From NCBI GenBank assembly GCA_024811115.1, contig JAKOGH010000883.1, positions 1-40,652 on the forward strand: a stretch of DNA of 40,652 nucleotides. The letters are read 5' to 3'. Position numbers and translations under genes: made by a program. Below the pieces are notes generated by a model that searched no databases, was not told the DNA's origin, and was given only the letters and a program-made list of their open reading frames with translations. Shown here one piece after another: positions 21,847-33,480 of this stretch. The DNA is from Terana coerulea (taxonomy: Eukaryota > Basidiomycota > Agaricomycetes > Polyporales > Phanerochaetaceae). How positions within the stretch are numbered: the stretch's first letter is position 1; each line of letters begins with the position of its first letter.

Positions 21847-21914
21847 CCTGTGCTCACCTACCTAGCCTATGCCCCACAAACTTGTGCTCACCTACTTGGC
21901 CTATGCTCTACAGC
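21847..21914. repeat. Two-copy 34-bp tandem duplication
   Basis: 'cctgtgctcacctacctagc' at 21847 and 'cttgtgctcacctacttggc' at 21881, then 'ctatgc', give two adjacent 34-base units with a few transitions. Confidence 0.8.
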
Positions 21915-23692
21915 CATAACAGATCTTGTACTTGCTTTGTAAGCCTGAGGAGGGTGAATATGTCAGTGGCAACTTCAGTGAACAGCAGACACAAGAGCAA
22001 AGATAACTAAAGAGGAGACTGCAAGTGCAACATTGACTTACATATCATTAGCTTGTAGTCACAGTGTTAAGTCTGTTACAGTGCATTAGCTAAGGCATTG
22101 TGACACTAAAGAGTGCACTCACTTTGATCGTGTTTAACTTTAATTAAGCATTACCATGAGCCTGCCTTTGTATAACCAGTACTTGCATACTAGAAATAAG
22201 TGGTCCTGTAGCGGTATATCTATCATACTGGCAATACAATAAGTAATGCAAACAATCGGAGAAAAGAAGGAAGAGGACAAAGAGAGAGAGAGCTTGCATG
22301 CTCATACTTTGTTGAATGATTGCAGCACTATTTCCTACGACTGCATGACAGTTTAGAGCAGATGTCAGATGCCTTGCAGCAAACACAGACTTGTAATTCG
22401 AAAGCTGGTCATATATATTGTAAGTGCATTATATATCTAATACTACTCTTAATAATATACAGCAACTCTACAGTTCATAACTGATGCTTTCCAGTCATCA
22501 TTATAAGTGTCACTGCTTACTGCATATAATAGAGGCTGACCGGGTTGTTAGCATATCTGTGCATCTGATGGCAGTCATAGTACTCCCACCACAAATGCAA
22601 CTTATCTACATTATACATTTTGTGGCAAAATGCTTCTATGGCATGCTGCAATTTAAAGGAAAGGATATGGAAGTGTGTGAGAAGGCATAGGTGCAAGTCT
22701 GCAGTAGTAATTCTGTGCCATAGGTATATGCATTTAATGCACTTGTGACCTCACCAGTATTGCTAGAGTAACAAACTGGAATGCATACAGCTCACATTTT
22801 CAGTTCAACATGCAACTTAATATCATTACCAGGCTTGCTAAAGTATATGTAGATGTTAACATGAAGCTTCTGTGAAGCGAATACACACCCACTATAGATA
22901 CATGCCAGCATTTTTTTACAAGACCTTGGAACTCAATGCAAAACTGGTTTTATATATTCATTGAACTTTATAACATAGTGCATTCAACAATTATAATATT
23001 TGAGAGACATATGATAACAAGAATGAACTATAAAGACATAGCACTGCTACCTGTGCTATTATTAAGCTACTATATACTACAAAGGCATGCGCTTATGCTA
23101 TCATAGCTAGTAAGTGCAGATAGCGCTTAATAGCGAAGTTTCATGCTACAGATTACAGCTGTGTTTTTAATGTAAGGCCAACATTTGAGGTAAGCTACTT
23201 TGTATGCAGTGAGTTTTACATGATTGACAGTGCTAGTGACTATTGTATTAGTAGGAGACAATAGTGCACTTGCTCAATTCATACTGCTCAATAGAGAAGA
23301 CATAAGAAAATGGGAAGGATTCACAGAAGGGAGTTAAGTGAAGAGAACACATAGTTGCAAAGTTGCAGATGCCACAGAATGAGATAGATTAGCAACTTGA
23401 TTAAGTGTTGGAAAGAACTTAATAGGATATACATGTTAAATTGGCTTTCCAACATGCACACGCACATTGTAAGTTGTTTCATTTTGCAGAAGCCAGCTCA
23501 CATAATAGTAAGTCCTAGTCTAGATATGGAATTGTATCAGATAAATGCTTACTTACTATTTAGACTGTGAACACACCTTTAGTATGCTAGCTTTAGCATG
23601 CCAATCTTAAAAATATATTGAAAGCCATTAAAATGAAATGCAGCACTTGTTTCTTGTAGTGCATACTAGTATTTATTATCTTCCTCTGTGCC
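21915..23692. other. AT-rich stretch, no gene seen
   Basis: No supported coding frame or repeat pair found. A purine run 'agaaaagaaggaagaggacaaagagagagagag' occurs near 22,258-22,291. Confidence 0.45.
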
Positions 23693-24400
23693 TCACTGTA
23701 AATCCAAATCTCTATCAGCAGCTGCACTAAATGTAAGTGTTAAGTTGGGAGATATCTTTAACAATAAGTTAGAAGCCTGAGAGCCTGTATTCATATCAGA
23801 TTTGAATTCAATTACAGTATTGCTGGTGGCGCGTAGAGTAAAAGGTAGCATAGAAGGCCCATTAATGACTGCTGCAGTTGGTTGGTGTAAATGTATCTCG
23901 GACAATGCTGCACTGGCCTGTGAAGGCAGATTTTGTATATCCATTGCAGCACCTGCATCAGAATTACTGCCCAAGGCATTCTATAAAGCAAATATATCCG
24001 GAATTGCACTAACTGACACTGCTGCATTAAAGCCAGTTGGGGTGAATTAGAGTACAGTTGAACTTAAATGAGGTTGCTGCACTTTCACCATTGACTTCAA
24101 AGCGTGAGACTTGACACTGACACTATGAAAAACTAGTTATGCAGTGATATTATCTGCATAACTCAAACCTAAGGGTAAAGCAGCTCTTAGAGATTTATGA
24201 AGCTTAAAGTAGCCACCAGTGCTGTCTTTTCTATTTGCAGAGCTTGCACAACAAGGAGGGATGTTTGATTTACTAGGTCAACTTGATGCCAATATATGCA
24301 AGGCTAGTTGAGCACTCAAAGGCTCAAGGCTGCTATTGTCATCTATAAGCAACTTCTGCAAGGTAAATTTCAGTATGTGATAAGGAGCAAAGCACTCACT
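23693..24400 (-). pseudogene. Decayed gene, unknown family
   Basis: A single minus-strand frame stays coding-like across about 700 bases with only four stops. In order it reads DDNSSLEPLSAQLALHILAS, stop, PSKSNIPPCCASSANRKDST, then LHKSLRAALPLGLSYADNIT, stop, a stretch to STVL, stop, FTPTGFNAAVSVSAIPDIFA, stop, then an open run of about 95 residues with SNSDAGAAMDIQNLPSQ and ending SAAADRDLDLQ. The four stops are TGA, TAA, TAA and TAG, each one C-to-T change from an Arg or Gln codon. Composition is rich in Ser, Ala and Asn. No domain recognised; the source may be a host gene or a transposon protein. Confidence 0.4.
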
Positions 24401-25084
24401 ACTGTAGTCTATGTCAAACATGACATGTATTACTTGCAAACTGCTGCATGCAACTCTATTAACTTATAGTTAACTTTATATAGAGCAAACTTATTTGATA
24501 CATAAATGTAATTTATTAAATGCACCTTTATGTTACTCTATGGATAATAATTAATAGACTCAATGTAATTATATAACAAGGGTTTTCAATGAATGCCTGA
24601 TATTAACAACAACTATAGTCATTAGCTAACCACATTTGAAATCTGTGGCAAAGGACCCTTTCAACCTAAAGCTACTATTCAAATGTGTTGCTGAGAGCAC
24701 ATTGCAACGGCTGATCTTCCAAGTTGCCTTGAGATGTTCTGTAGAAGGCACAATGGCTAATAGGAGCCAGGATGCCATAATGAGCATTAGCAAGCAGGAG
24801 GTTAGGCAACAAGCTGAGCAATAACTCAAGGAGGAGAGTTCACATATTCATGACTGCCAACACAATATTGGCAGCATAGGCTCATTGTTGTAATCTGCAA
24901 TAGTCATGAGGCAGACATGCTTATGACACAGCAGCAGGGAGAGTGCCTGCAGCAGCATGACACTTGCGCACTTATCAGCAATATGAACATCAGCACCTGC
25001 TGTACTATATAAGCACACCAAAACCAATTACAAATGCATACATCATATATAGTGATACACACGGGTATATTTAGGGTATTTTGA
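24401..25084. other. AT-rich stretch, one small coding-like frame
   Basis: A plus frame at about 24,636-24,824 (starts MKSVAKDPFNLKLLFKCVAE, ends KQEVRQQAEQ) is balanced in composition but short and without a domain. Nothing else supported. Confidence 0.25.
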
Positions 25085-25220
25085 GGCATACCTGTATTCA
25101 TAGCTATGGGTAGCTTATTTACTCACAGGCAAATGCACTACCTATGGGTACCTATGGGTATAGGCTCAAGATTACCATATAGACTTAGAGCAAGCATTAG
25201 TCAGAGCTATGTAGCGCATA
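25085..25220 (-). repeat. Repeat family E, copy 2 (inverted)
   Basis: Reverse complement of about 4,675-4,795. It contains short GGGTA-rich runs ('ctatgggtacctatgggtat'). Confidence 0.6.
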
Positions 25221-25894
25221 CTAGCTGCTATTAGCTATCCAAATTATTTGCATGTTTGCATAACAAAGAGATAGAGTTGAAGTTATAGCTTGGGTATATG
25301 AGGTAATATATACTTCTTTGCGCTTAAATTCTTGAGGAATATGGCAGATAGGCCTCTTGCCTTAGTATAGTCTTGTAGTGGTGCTCAATGCAATTCAAAT
25401 GAGCCCTTGGGCGTGCAAATTAACCCACAATACAATGAGTTATAATAGATATAGTAGAATGAGCGGGAGGCGGGGTACTAGCAAACTCATTCCTACAGGG
25501 CACACTATGCAGCCCTCTTGTCTCAACATCATCTTAAAGCCCTTGTTTACGCCAAGCTCAGGAAAGTTCACATTTGTAAGAATTGGTCGGGTATTCACTA
25601 AAATATAGTGATATTAATCTGGCAGTATAGCCTCTACACCAGCAAAATGGCACCTGGTCTAGTGCATCTGAGGCCATCTGGGAGGCTCTAGCACACTCTG
25701 GTAGAAGATATATCCATAGAGCGCCTGCTGTAAAGCCGTGTCTATTTGACTTTTGCAAACAGGACACACTCAAGACACTTCGTTGAGGTCAGTTACAATT
25801 AAATCAGCAGCAACAGTGTTGAAATTAGCTCTTTTTAAGTCATTTTGTCAACATTTTAAACTCACCAGCAGCTCCAGGATGCTCCAAGTATGTA
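25221..25894. other. AT-rich stretch, no gene seen
   Basis: Short frames on both strands (25378-25608 plus, 25558-25773 minus) have no recognisable domain. No supported feature. Confidence 0.4.
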
Positions 25895-26160
25895 TTTGCC
25901 ATCTTCCTAATGCACTGATGCTACTATATCTTATCAACTACTTGTCCAATTTGGACAATTGGTAGCTTTAGTATTAGAGACCCAGAAGCAAGCCAAAACA
26001 TACCAGCTAGCCTCTACATATATAAATACAATTTGTCTTACTATATAAACTGCTAAGGATATACCTAGGTATATAGGTACAAAACTCACACTTATATCTA
26101 TATCTATAGTGTATCTATATCTATACCTGGCAGATATACTCCTACCCATGCTTATCACTA
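25895..26160 (-). repeat. Repeat family F, copy 2 (inverted)
   Basis: Reverse complement of about 4,022-4,210, with the core match at 25,990-26,155. It includes the TATCTA microsatellite-like tract at 26,094-26,127. Confidence 0.55.
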
Positions 26161-26234
26161 ATCATATATGTGAAGAGGCGGACTACTCATCTTTCACATA
26201 GCAATACTACTCACCATGCAAGAGGAGAGGCAGG

Positions 26235-26385
26235 TGATGGCGGCATATTAGGGTGCAGAGCTGAGGTGTGTAGTGGTAACAGTAGCATGTCAGAGTGCAA
26301 TAGCGAGCCAGGCAGCAGCGGTATATCTAGATGCAAAGAGAGCTGGATGGTGGTGGCATATCAGTGTGCAAAAAAAAAGCAAGTG
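26235..26385. repeat. Degenerate 35-bp tandem repeat
   Basis: 'gcatattagggtgcagagct' recurs in varied form near 26,241, 26,282, 26,317 and 26,352 (spacings about 42, 35 and 35). It lies immediately before composite repeat C copy 1. Confidence 0.5.
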
Positions 26386-27192
26386 GCAGCAGCGGCAGAT
26401 TATCCTGGAAAACCCCTCCTTCTAATCCATGCTTTATACTTTTTTTCTTAGCGCTAAGTTGTCTATTATGCTCTTTTCCACTTTTTGTGAAATGCTTTTT
26501 AAAATACAGCTCACTTAGCTAATTTACCTTTATTAGCTTGCTAAACAGTTTTCTGCCTTTTTAACATTCTAACCTGCTACTTATTAGTGGCTTTTTACTA
26601 TCCAACTAACTTTTTATCACTTACCAATGCCTTATTACATTCTTTCATTAGCTCATTTACTAGGTTTCTTTTTGCGTAATTCTTCACTATTTCATATTTT
26701 ATTGATAGCTTATTATTATCTTCTTACTTATTTTCTTATTATTTGTGCTATATTTATAATATTACTTAGAGTTTATGATACTTATTTTGCTATTGCTTTT
26801 GTTTATTATTTAAACTCTTATTATTATATTGCTTTTAGCTAATTTAATTCTTTCCCTCACTTTTTTTGCTAATCAGCACATAAATGCATATTGAATTCCT
26901 TAATAGTTTAGTTTTTAAAGTGCACAAAGCCTTAAAGATGCTATCAATAACAAGTTTAGAGTTCTTCAATATCACCTTTATAACTCATTGTATAAGCTCT
27001 ATATAACTGCCAAAAAGGAGCTGCTTATGCTTGGATTGTCTATTTTCTTAAATATGACAGCCACAATTCAACAACAAGTTGTAATCACTTTTAAATATTA
27101 TAACAGCTTTAAAAGAGTGACTGATCTATTCTATATGTTTTTGTTAATGGGTTGGGCTAAAAAGACAATTATAAAATATAAACACAATGTAC

Positions 27193-27266
27193 ACACATAA
27201 ACTCGAACCTAGGACTACTTTAGTTAACTCACCCAAAAGTTAACAACTGCACCATAGCAGCTTGGC
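27193..27266 (-). ncRNA. tRNA-derived (SINE-like) segment in repeat C copy 1
   Basis: On the minus strand an A box TGGTGCAGTTGT (from 27,254) and a B box GGTTCGAGTTT (27,210-27,200) are spaced as in a tRNA gene (about 44 bases start to start). They match the Pol III consensus except at the edges. No full cloverleaf is evident, so it is a tRNA relic and probably not a functional tRNA. Confidence 0.5.
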
Positions 27267-27624
27267 TATATTCTTGCACACATTATTTATTACCTATTAG
27301 GCCTATTGAAGCGCCCTAAAGCCTTTGTGTTTGGTATCACCTTCATCCCCTCAGTTCTCCATCCCTAATCAATGTGTCAGCTATGTCGCAATTACCTACT
27401 ACGCTACAAGGCCCAAACAACACTTCACAACAACGGAGGCTAGGTAATGAATAGACCAAGGCTGTGAAAGAGAGGGGCTCCTCTACAAACAAGGTACGTG
27501 GCCATTTCACTGCATCCACTACTGCTATTCGGAACTGTCCACAGCTATGCATGCACAGCTTATAGATGGCGGTTTTATAAATGGACACCACATAGCCTCC
27601 TGGAGTAACAAACGACATATGCAA

Positions 27625-28160
27625 ACGCTGGCGCATAAAGTGTAGCAAAGCATAGCACACGCAGGCCGATATAGGCAAGTGCCCTGCACTGTTACAAAGG
27701 GCTGACATATAACCCAAAGACTAGGGCAACAAGATACACAGGCACAATACTCAAAAATGCAGCATGTGCATTACACTAATCGGCACGCAGGACATGGTAA
27801 TGCACAACATGTGCAAATCAACATAGGTGAGCATAATATCAATGCATAAGAGGCCAGAGCACATATAGCACAACGTGCATGATATGCAGGGCAGGACAAT
27901 AGTGCACACACATACAGTGCCGATAGACGCGCACCACTCCAATGCCAGCACGCGAGACGTAGTAAAGCACAGCATACGTAGACTGACACTGGTGAGCACA
28001 ACTGACATAAAGGCCAGCGCATAACACGGGGACTAGGGCAGTGACTTACACGAGCATGGTGCTAACGAGTGCAGCACTGCACTACTGGTGGTTGCACGTG
28101 GAAACGTGGTGAAGCACAATGTGTGCAGACTGATGCTGGTGAGCACACCCTTGTCGGGAA
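27625..28160. repeat. ~150-160 bp degenerate tandem array in copy 1
   Basis: The word 'gacatggtaatgcacaacat..gtgca' recurs as variants near 27,634, 27,791, 27,954 and 28,101 (spacings about 157, 163 and 147), usually followed by 'ggtgagca'. The short overlapping minus-strand frames here come from the repeat. Confidence 0.55.
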
Positions 28161-28622
28161 GGAGCTAGTGCAGCATAAGGGGCAGGGTAGTGGTATATGT
28201 CAGTATGTTACTGACAAATACAATACATAGGCAAGTATGGCACCTGGTATGTAGGCTTGTCTGCATAGTATAAGTAGTTTAGTATGTTAGATAATTTAGT
28301 TTTGTGTGTTGATAACCAAACATAAAATGTAATGTATCAGTCCAGATCAGCAGAGGGATTTTTCAAATGACTAGTCAAGCGGTAGTGGTATTATAGCTGC
28401 ATGTAAGAAACAAAATAGGACAGTAAAAACACAATATCAGAGAAGTAGTGCTAATTGCCCTAATATATAGAACAATTAAGACAATTAGCAAAGGACCTCA
28501 CTAATTGGCCTCATTGGCATTATGTATATGTTTATTTAGTTGTGTTACTTTGATGCTTATATGTAATAAATGAGTGCTTATTAGCAGGCATTAGGTAGAA
28601 ATAGTAGAGGGGTTTTTCGGAT

Positions 28623-31440
28623 GATCTAAATGCACTAATAAGGCAGGCAGAAGAGCAGAAGTCTTGCCATTCAGTAGAGGTCTTCCTGTAATGTAGTGTT
28701 CATAGTATCATTGTGTGCTACATTATACTCTTACTTGCAGTTAAACTCTCCTAGACTGGCAAATTCAAAAGGGCAAAGTGGTGCTCAGGCTCAGCCATCA
28801 TTTTGATCTCCTGGCATAGCTAGTCATGAATTCCAAGCTCATCTATAGTGGATATGGGCTTCGTAGAAATGAAGTGGAGTCAAAGTCCCAGTTGAGGCAG
28901 TTATTATACAGAGGCAAGGGCACACTGTTTGCTGTTCTTAGTTTACATGCAAATGGTTGTGGCATGCAAAAACTTGTCACTGTTAGAAGCTGGTAGACTG
29001 AGAGAGTTAGAGTTGTCTGCTAAAGAGGTGCTAGTGACAGTAGAGCTCATATTGTAATAGGCAGCACTGGCATATGATACTGCTGCCACCTAGCTCCGCT
29101 TCAGAATCCCGCACAACACAATGTGCTTTACAAAGCTCAGCATGCTGCCCTTGCCTTCCTATAGCGCAAATGTCAGTTAACTTTATTCTGGCTCCTGGCT
29201 CTTTTGCACTTTCACCTTCTTGCTAGGCTCTCTGATGCTCTCCACTGATCCTATTGCCTAGTGTGTGCTCCTCCACCACAAATACAGAAAAAGAGCACTA
29301 TAAGCCATGCAGGCAATAGCTGAGCTTATAGTCATTGTGAGAGATGGAGATTGATATAACTTACCAATTTGTCCAGCTCAGTCCAACATAAAGCATATAC
29401 ATGATGTGGCATTGGAGGACAGCATAGCTACAAGGCTTTGTGAAACAAAGTGTATAATAAGTAACTGAAAGATGGCAAATACTGCAGATGTCAAGAATAC
29501 AGAGGACAGCAAAGTCGGACAATGACAAGCCTGTTGTAAAAAGGGCAAAGGACCATGGAGAAAAATGAAATAATAGCAAAAATGTTGTGAGCAGCAGTAG
29601 TGTAGATAAGCACAATAGGAAGTATGGAGGGGAATGAGAAACAGTCATAATAGAGGGCATGAGGGTAAGAGGCAAAGTAAGTGAAGATGTCGAAGGCGTC
29701 ATATATATAGAGCAAGCCGGTGATGGCTGAGCTACTATCAATTATGCTCATTTGTGAGCCATCAATTACAAATAAGCATAATCATTCCATATGAGGCAAC
29801 TTGCTAGCAAGTATCTCTGAGACATATATATCTACATAAACACTGATTGAAAACTGGCTGGCGAGACTTTCTGCTAGTCTCTACCTAGAGGCTCCAGCTA
29901 GAATCCAGCTTTTTAGCAGCAACTTAGTTTCTTTCTAGGTGACAAGCTAGGTTTTAGCCAGACGGTCAGCTGAAAACACTTAGTAGCTTGGTTCTTAAAT
30001 CAAACAGTAAGGAGCAAACACTGTGAGCCCCAAAAGCTGCTACGATTACAAACTTAGATAGTGATGATTGTTGATCACCAATAAAAGTGGTGGTAAAGTG
30101 GTGCTGGTGAATGTGATGGTAAATATAGCTGAAACTCTAGACAAAGTGATGAAGTTGCCTGTGCTGACACTTTGATGGCGCATATTTGAGTGCTTGAAGC
30201 AAGACTTATAATGCTGTTAGAACTTCAATGCATTACAATGGGGTTTTATCCTCTATTACAATAACTTTCTGGGCTGCATCCTTGATTTACCCCTTCCTTC
30301 ATACTTTAAGACCACTACCAGTCTATTTCAGCCCACTTACTCTCTCTTGGTTATCCTGGCTTTCAAAGGCTGCTGCTTTGCATTGCATGGTATAAAGATG
30401 CCTCTGCTTCCATATCTTCAAGCTTCAAGCTCAAGTATTCAACACGGCATACTGGAAAAGGTTTCCAAGGGTTATAAATGTTATGTGGTAGAGCTAAGTT
30501 ATATCTTTTGCTTTAACTCAGAGCAGCTTATTTTATCCATTGTGCACAGTGTTGGCCTTACCACATAATATATGCAGTGTCCCAAGTTAGCACATAGTGC
30601 AAACGGTGCTTAGAAGATCTCTGCAGAGAGAACCTCAATATCAAATGCAAGCCAGAGGTCAGAGGCATTGAGAGCTGTGTATGTGTAGGTTTTGTTGTTT
30701 CGATAAGTTGTCACTGACTATGATGTAGTTAGCGCTTACTTGGACTAAGTGCTTTGGGGTTCACCTTCTGCAAGATGTAACATGTGTAATAGTGGAACAG
30801 TAAGTATCTACATGTCAACATTACAGTTAGTGCTAACCAGCAATATAGAAAGAACATTATGAATATGTGCCAATGCTGAAGAGCTTCCCAAATAGTGCAC
30901 TCTCACCACTTTGCAGTATACCAACAAGGATTGATGTGCGTTCAAGCTGAGTGTGATTCAGCAGTATATATATGCTAAAGTTAGACAGTGGCTGTGTCAT
31001 TGTAGAGTTTTCTGGGGTTTTGTACCCACCTTACTCTATAGCTCAACAAGCATGCATATATATAAACACTGGAGCTCCTAAGGTGCAAGTGTGCTACTAG
31101 CACGAGGGACTGCAGCATAGTGGCTAGCATAAAGACAACTATATGCAGTCTGTGCTGCATGTCTATGTTCTCACCTCACTAGAAGTCAGGCCAACTGCAC
31201 ACACCAGGAAGAGTCAAAGCACATCCACCAGGTACCATTTAGAATGTACAAATGCCGAGAGCAAGGCCACTTCTACAAATAGCAGCAGTGGCTGCAGCTG
31301 GGCAAGCTGCACCTTGGAGCTTGGTGCTGGGCAAAACCTCACATGCCTTTTAGGCATCACCATGGGTAGACCTTTAGGTGCTGGCATGTCTATCCACACC
31401 CATATCTATAATAGATTATGAGTTATAAATATAGGTACAT
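28623..31440. other. Spacer between the two repeat C copies, no intact gene
   Basis: CpG-poor. Two overlapping minus-strand frames at 29,361-29,751 are rich in Leu, Ser, Thr and Tyr and lack a domain. Plus-strand 31,143-31,421 has a 92-codon frame containing SKATSTNSSSGCSWASCTLE, with open frames also on the opposite strand. I do not support any of these as genes. Confidence 0.35.
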
Positions 31441-31913
31441 CTGGAAAACCACCCTTCTAATTCATACCTTATGCTTTTTTTCTAGTGCTAAGTTACTTAT
31501 AGTGCCCTTTTTCATTTTTTGCCCAAATGCTTTACTAAAATATAGATCATTTAGCTAATCTACTCTTATTAGTTGGCTAACCAGTCTTTTAACTTTTAAC
31601 ATTCTAATCTCCTATTTACTCACAGCTTTTTATTACCTAATTGACTTTTTATCACTTACTAATATCTTAGTGCATACTTTTATTAGCTTATCAATTAAGC
31701 TTCTTTTTACCTAATTTGTCACTATTCTATATTTTATTAATAGCTTATGATTATATTCTTACCTACTTGGACATTATTTGTGCTACATTTATTACATTAT
31801 TTAGAGCTTATCTAATATGTCTTGTTATTGCTTTTATTTATTATTTAAATCCTTATTATTATATTGCTTAGAGCTAATTTACTTCTATTTTGTACTTTTT
31901 GGGCTAATTAGCA

Positions 31914-32217
31914 AATTTATATACTTACTGAAAGCCAACCATAAGCTAATAACACTCAGGCATGCGATAAGAGAATGGAAACGAACTATGTTCTTTATTG
32001 TGATGGTGTAAGTCTAATAATACATGCAAGCACTGTAGAATAATAACATACCTTCATTGTAGTGGTGTAAGTCTGAGGACCACAATAAAGGGGACTGTCT
32101 TTCAAAACAGGATCCCAAAAAGGAAGGGCACTTGTAACCCTGTGCCAGGGTTATATTTATACTATTATACTTTTAGAGTTAATGCAACTATTATCCTATA
32201 TTCTAACTCAGTTAGCA
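31914..32217. mobile_element. ~298-bp insertion inside repeat C copy 2
   Basis: Relative to copy 1, the sequence between 'gctaattagca' and 'tataaatgcat' is extra. It is flanked by TTAGCA at 31908-31913 and 32212-32217, a candidate 6-bp target duplication. Inside, 'ggtgtaagtct' occurs twice (near 32,005 and 32,064), and a hairpin 'aaccctgtgccagggtt' lies near 32,137. Element type unknown. Confidence 0.5.
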
Positions 32218-32399
32218 TATAAATGCATAATGGATTCCTTATTAGCTTATTTCTGGAAATATACACAGCCTTCAGAATATCCTCAAAAGCACTGATTTTA
32301 AAAAGTGACAGCTTTGAAAAAGAGCAAAACAGCATATTAAGTTTGTTTTTAAACACAGGTCGAGGCTTAGTATGAATTTGTAGCTAGTAAAAGAATGCC

Positions 32400-32472
32400 T
32401 ATGCAGGGACTCGAACTCAGGTTTGCCTAGTTATAATTTTGTGCAGAGTTAACAACTGTGCTATAGTAGCTT
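32400..32472 (-). ncRNA. tRNA-derived (SINE-like) segment in repeat C copy 2
   Basis: Minus strand A box TAGCACAGTTGT (from 32,463) and B box AGTTCGAGTCC (32,417-32,407), 46 bases apart. The B box differs from the Pol III consensus at one position. It sits at the same place in the repeat as in copy 1. No clear cloverleaf or matched acceptor stem. Confidence 0.55.
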
Positions 32473-32939
32473 AGGCATAAATATATTGGACAAGCATTCA
32501 TAGCAGCCAGCACCTTGAAGTGCCTTCACGCCATGGTGTTGTTTGAGTTGTTTATCTCCCTTTGTCTCTTATTACTAACTAACGTGTCACCAGTGTCGTG
32601 ACTCCACTGCGACTTGGGGACCCCAAAAGCACCAAAGCCGGAGGAAATGAAGGAAAGCTTGAAGGGAGCTTGCTTGAAGACCAAATATATGCCTCACTGG
32701 CTGTGTCCACTAATACGTTGCACCATCCACAGCCATGCTTACACGGCGTGGATGGTGATTCTTACAACTAGGTCTCATCTATGGACAGCGTGCACAAACA
32801 CCTGCGTAGGCAAGCATAACGCAGCAAGCTCAAGACTGGTCAACACATGCGTAATACGGGGGGTGCTGCGCAACGCGAGGCTGCTACACACACCAGGGTC
32901 GGCAGCGTGCAGCCACATCTTGACACACGTCACAATACA

Positions 32940-33480
32940 ATGCCGGTCTGTGAAGTAGCGAAGTACAGTGTGCACAAACTAACACAAGCAAATGCACTGC
33001 TGATGTAAGGGACTGGTGCACAATACAAAGGGCTAGGCAGCAGCTGACACAACTGACTAATGCAGCCGCGCGTAGCTGATGCTGGCGCACAAAACATGCC
33101 AACGTATGGTGTGCAGACTGGCGCAGAAGGCACTGCCCATGGGACAGGCACATGATGCGAGAGGCCAGGGAAAGCAGCATATATAAGCACAAGCGCTGAT
33201 GGATGCAACATGCAGCATGCGTATGACAACGCCAACGCCGGCACACAAAACATGGCAAAGCACGGCATGCAGACTGGCGCAGGCAAGTGCACCACTGACA
33301 AACAAGGGACCGACGCACACAGAGTGACGCGGGGGAGCACGCTATCGGCACAAAGTCCCGGCGCACAACATAAGGTGGGAATAATGTACACAAGCACAAC
33401 ACCAATGGCTGCATGTGAGACATGGCAAAGAATGGCATGCGCAGACCAACACCACTGAGCACATTGCTGATGCACATCCC
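32940..33480. repeat. ~140-170 bp degenerate tandem array in copy 2
   Basis: Variants of 'acatggcaaagcacggcatg', followed by 'cagactggcgc', lie near 32,953, 33,091, 33,247 and 33,417. CpG is more frequent here than in the surrounding AT-rich DNA. Confidence 0.6.

Larger units (their letters stand above)
26405..28622. mobile_element. Composite repeat C, copy 1
   Basis: The left edge at 'ctggaaaac' and right edge near 'gaggggtttttcgg' are where similarity with 31,441-34,194 begins and ends. Order on the plus strand: AT-rich body (26,405-27,190), tRNA-like segment (minus strand, about 27,193-27,266), single-copy-looking segment (27,270-27,620), ~150-160 bp tandem array (27,625-28,160), and a tail (28,290-28,622) with 'gacaattagcaaaggacct' and 'cttattagcaggcattaggt'. 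No coding frame is shared between copies. Orientation is unknown: the tRNA-like promoter points left. Confidence 0.6.
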
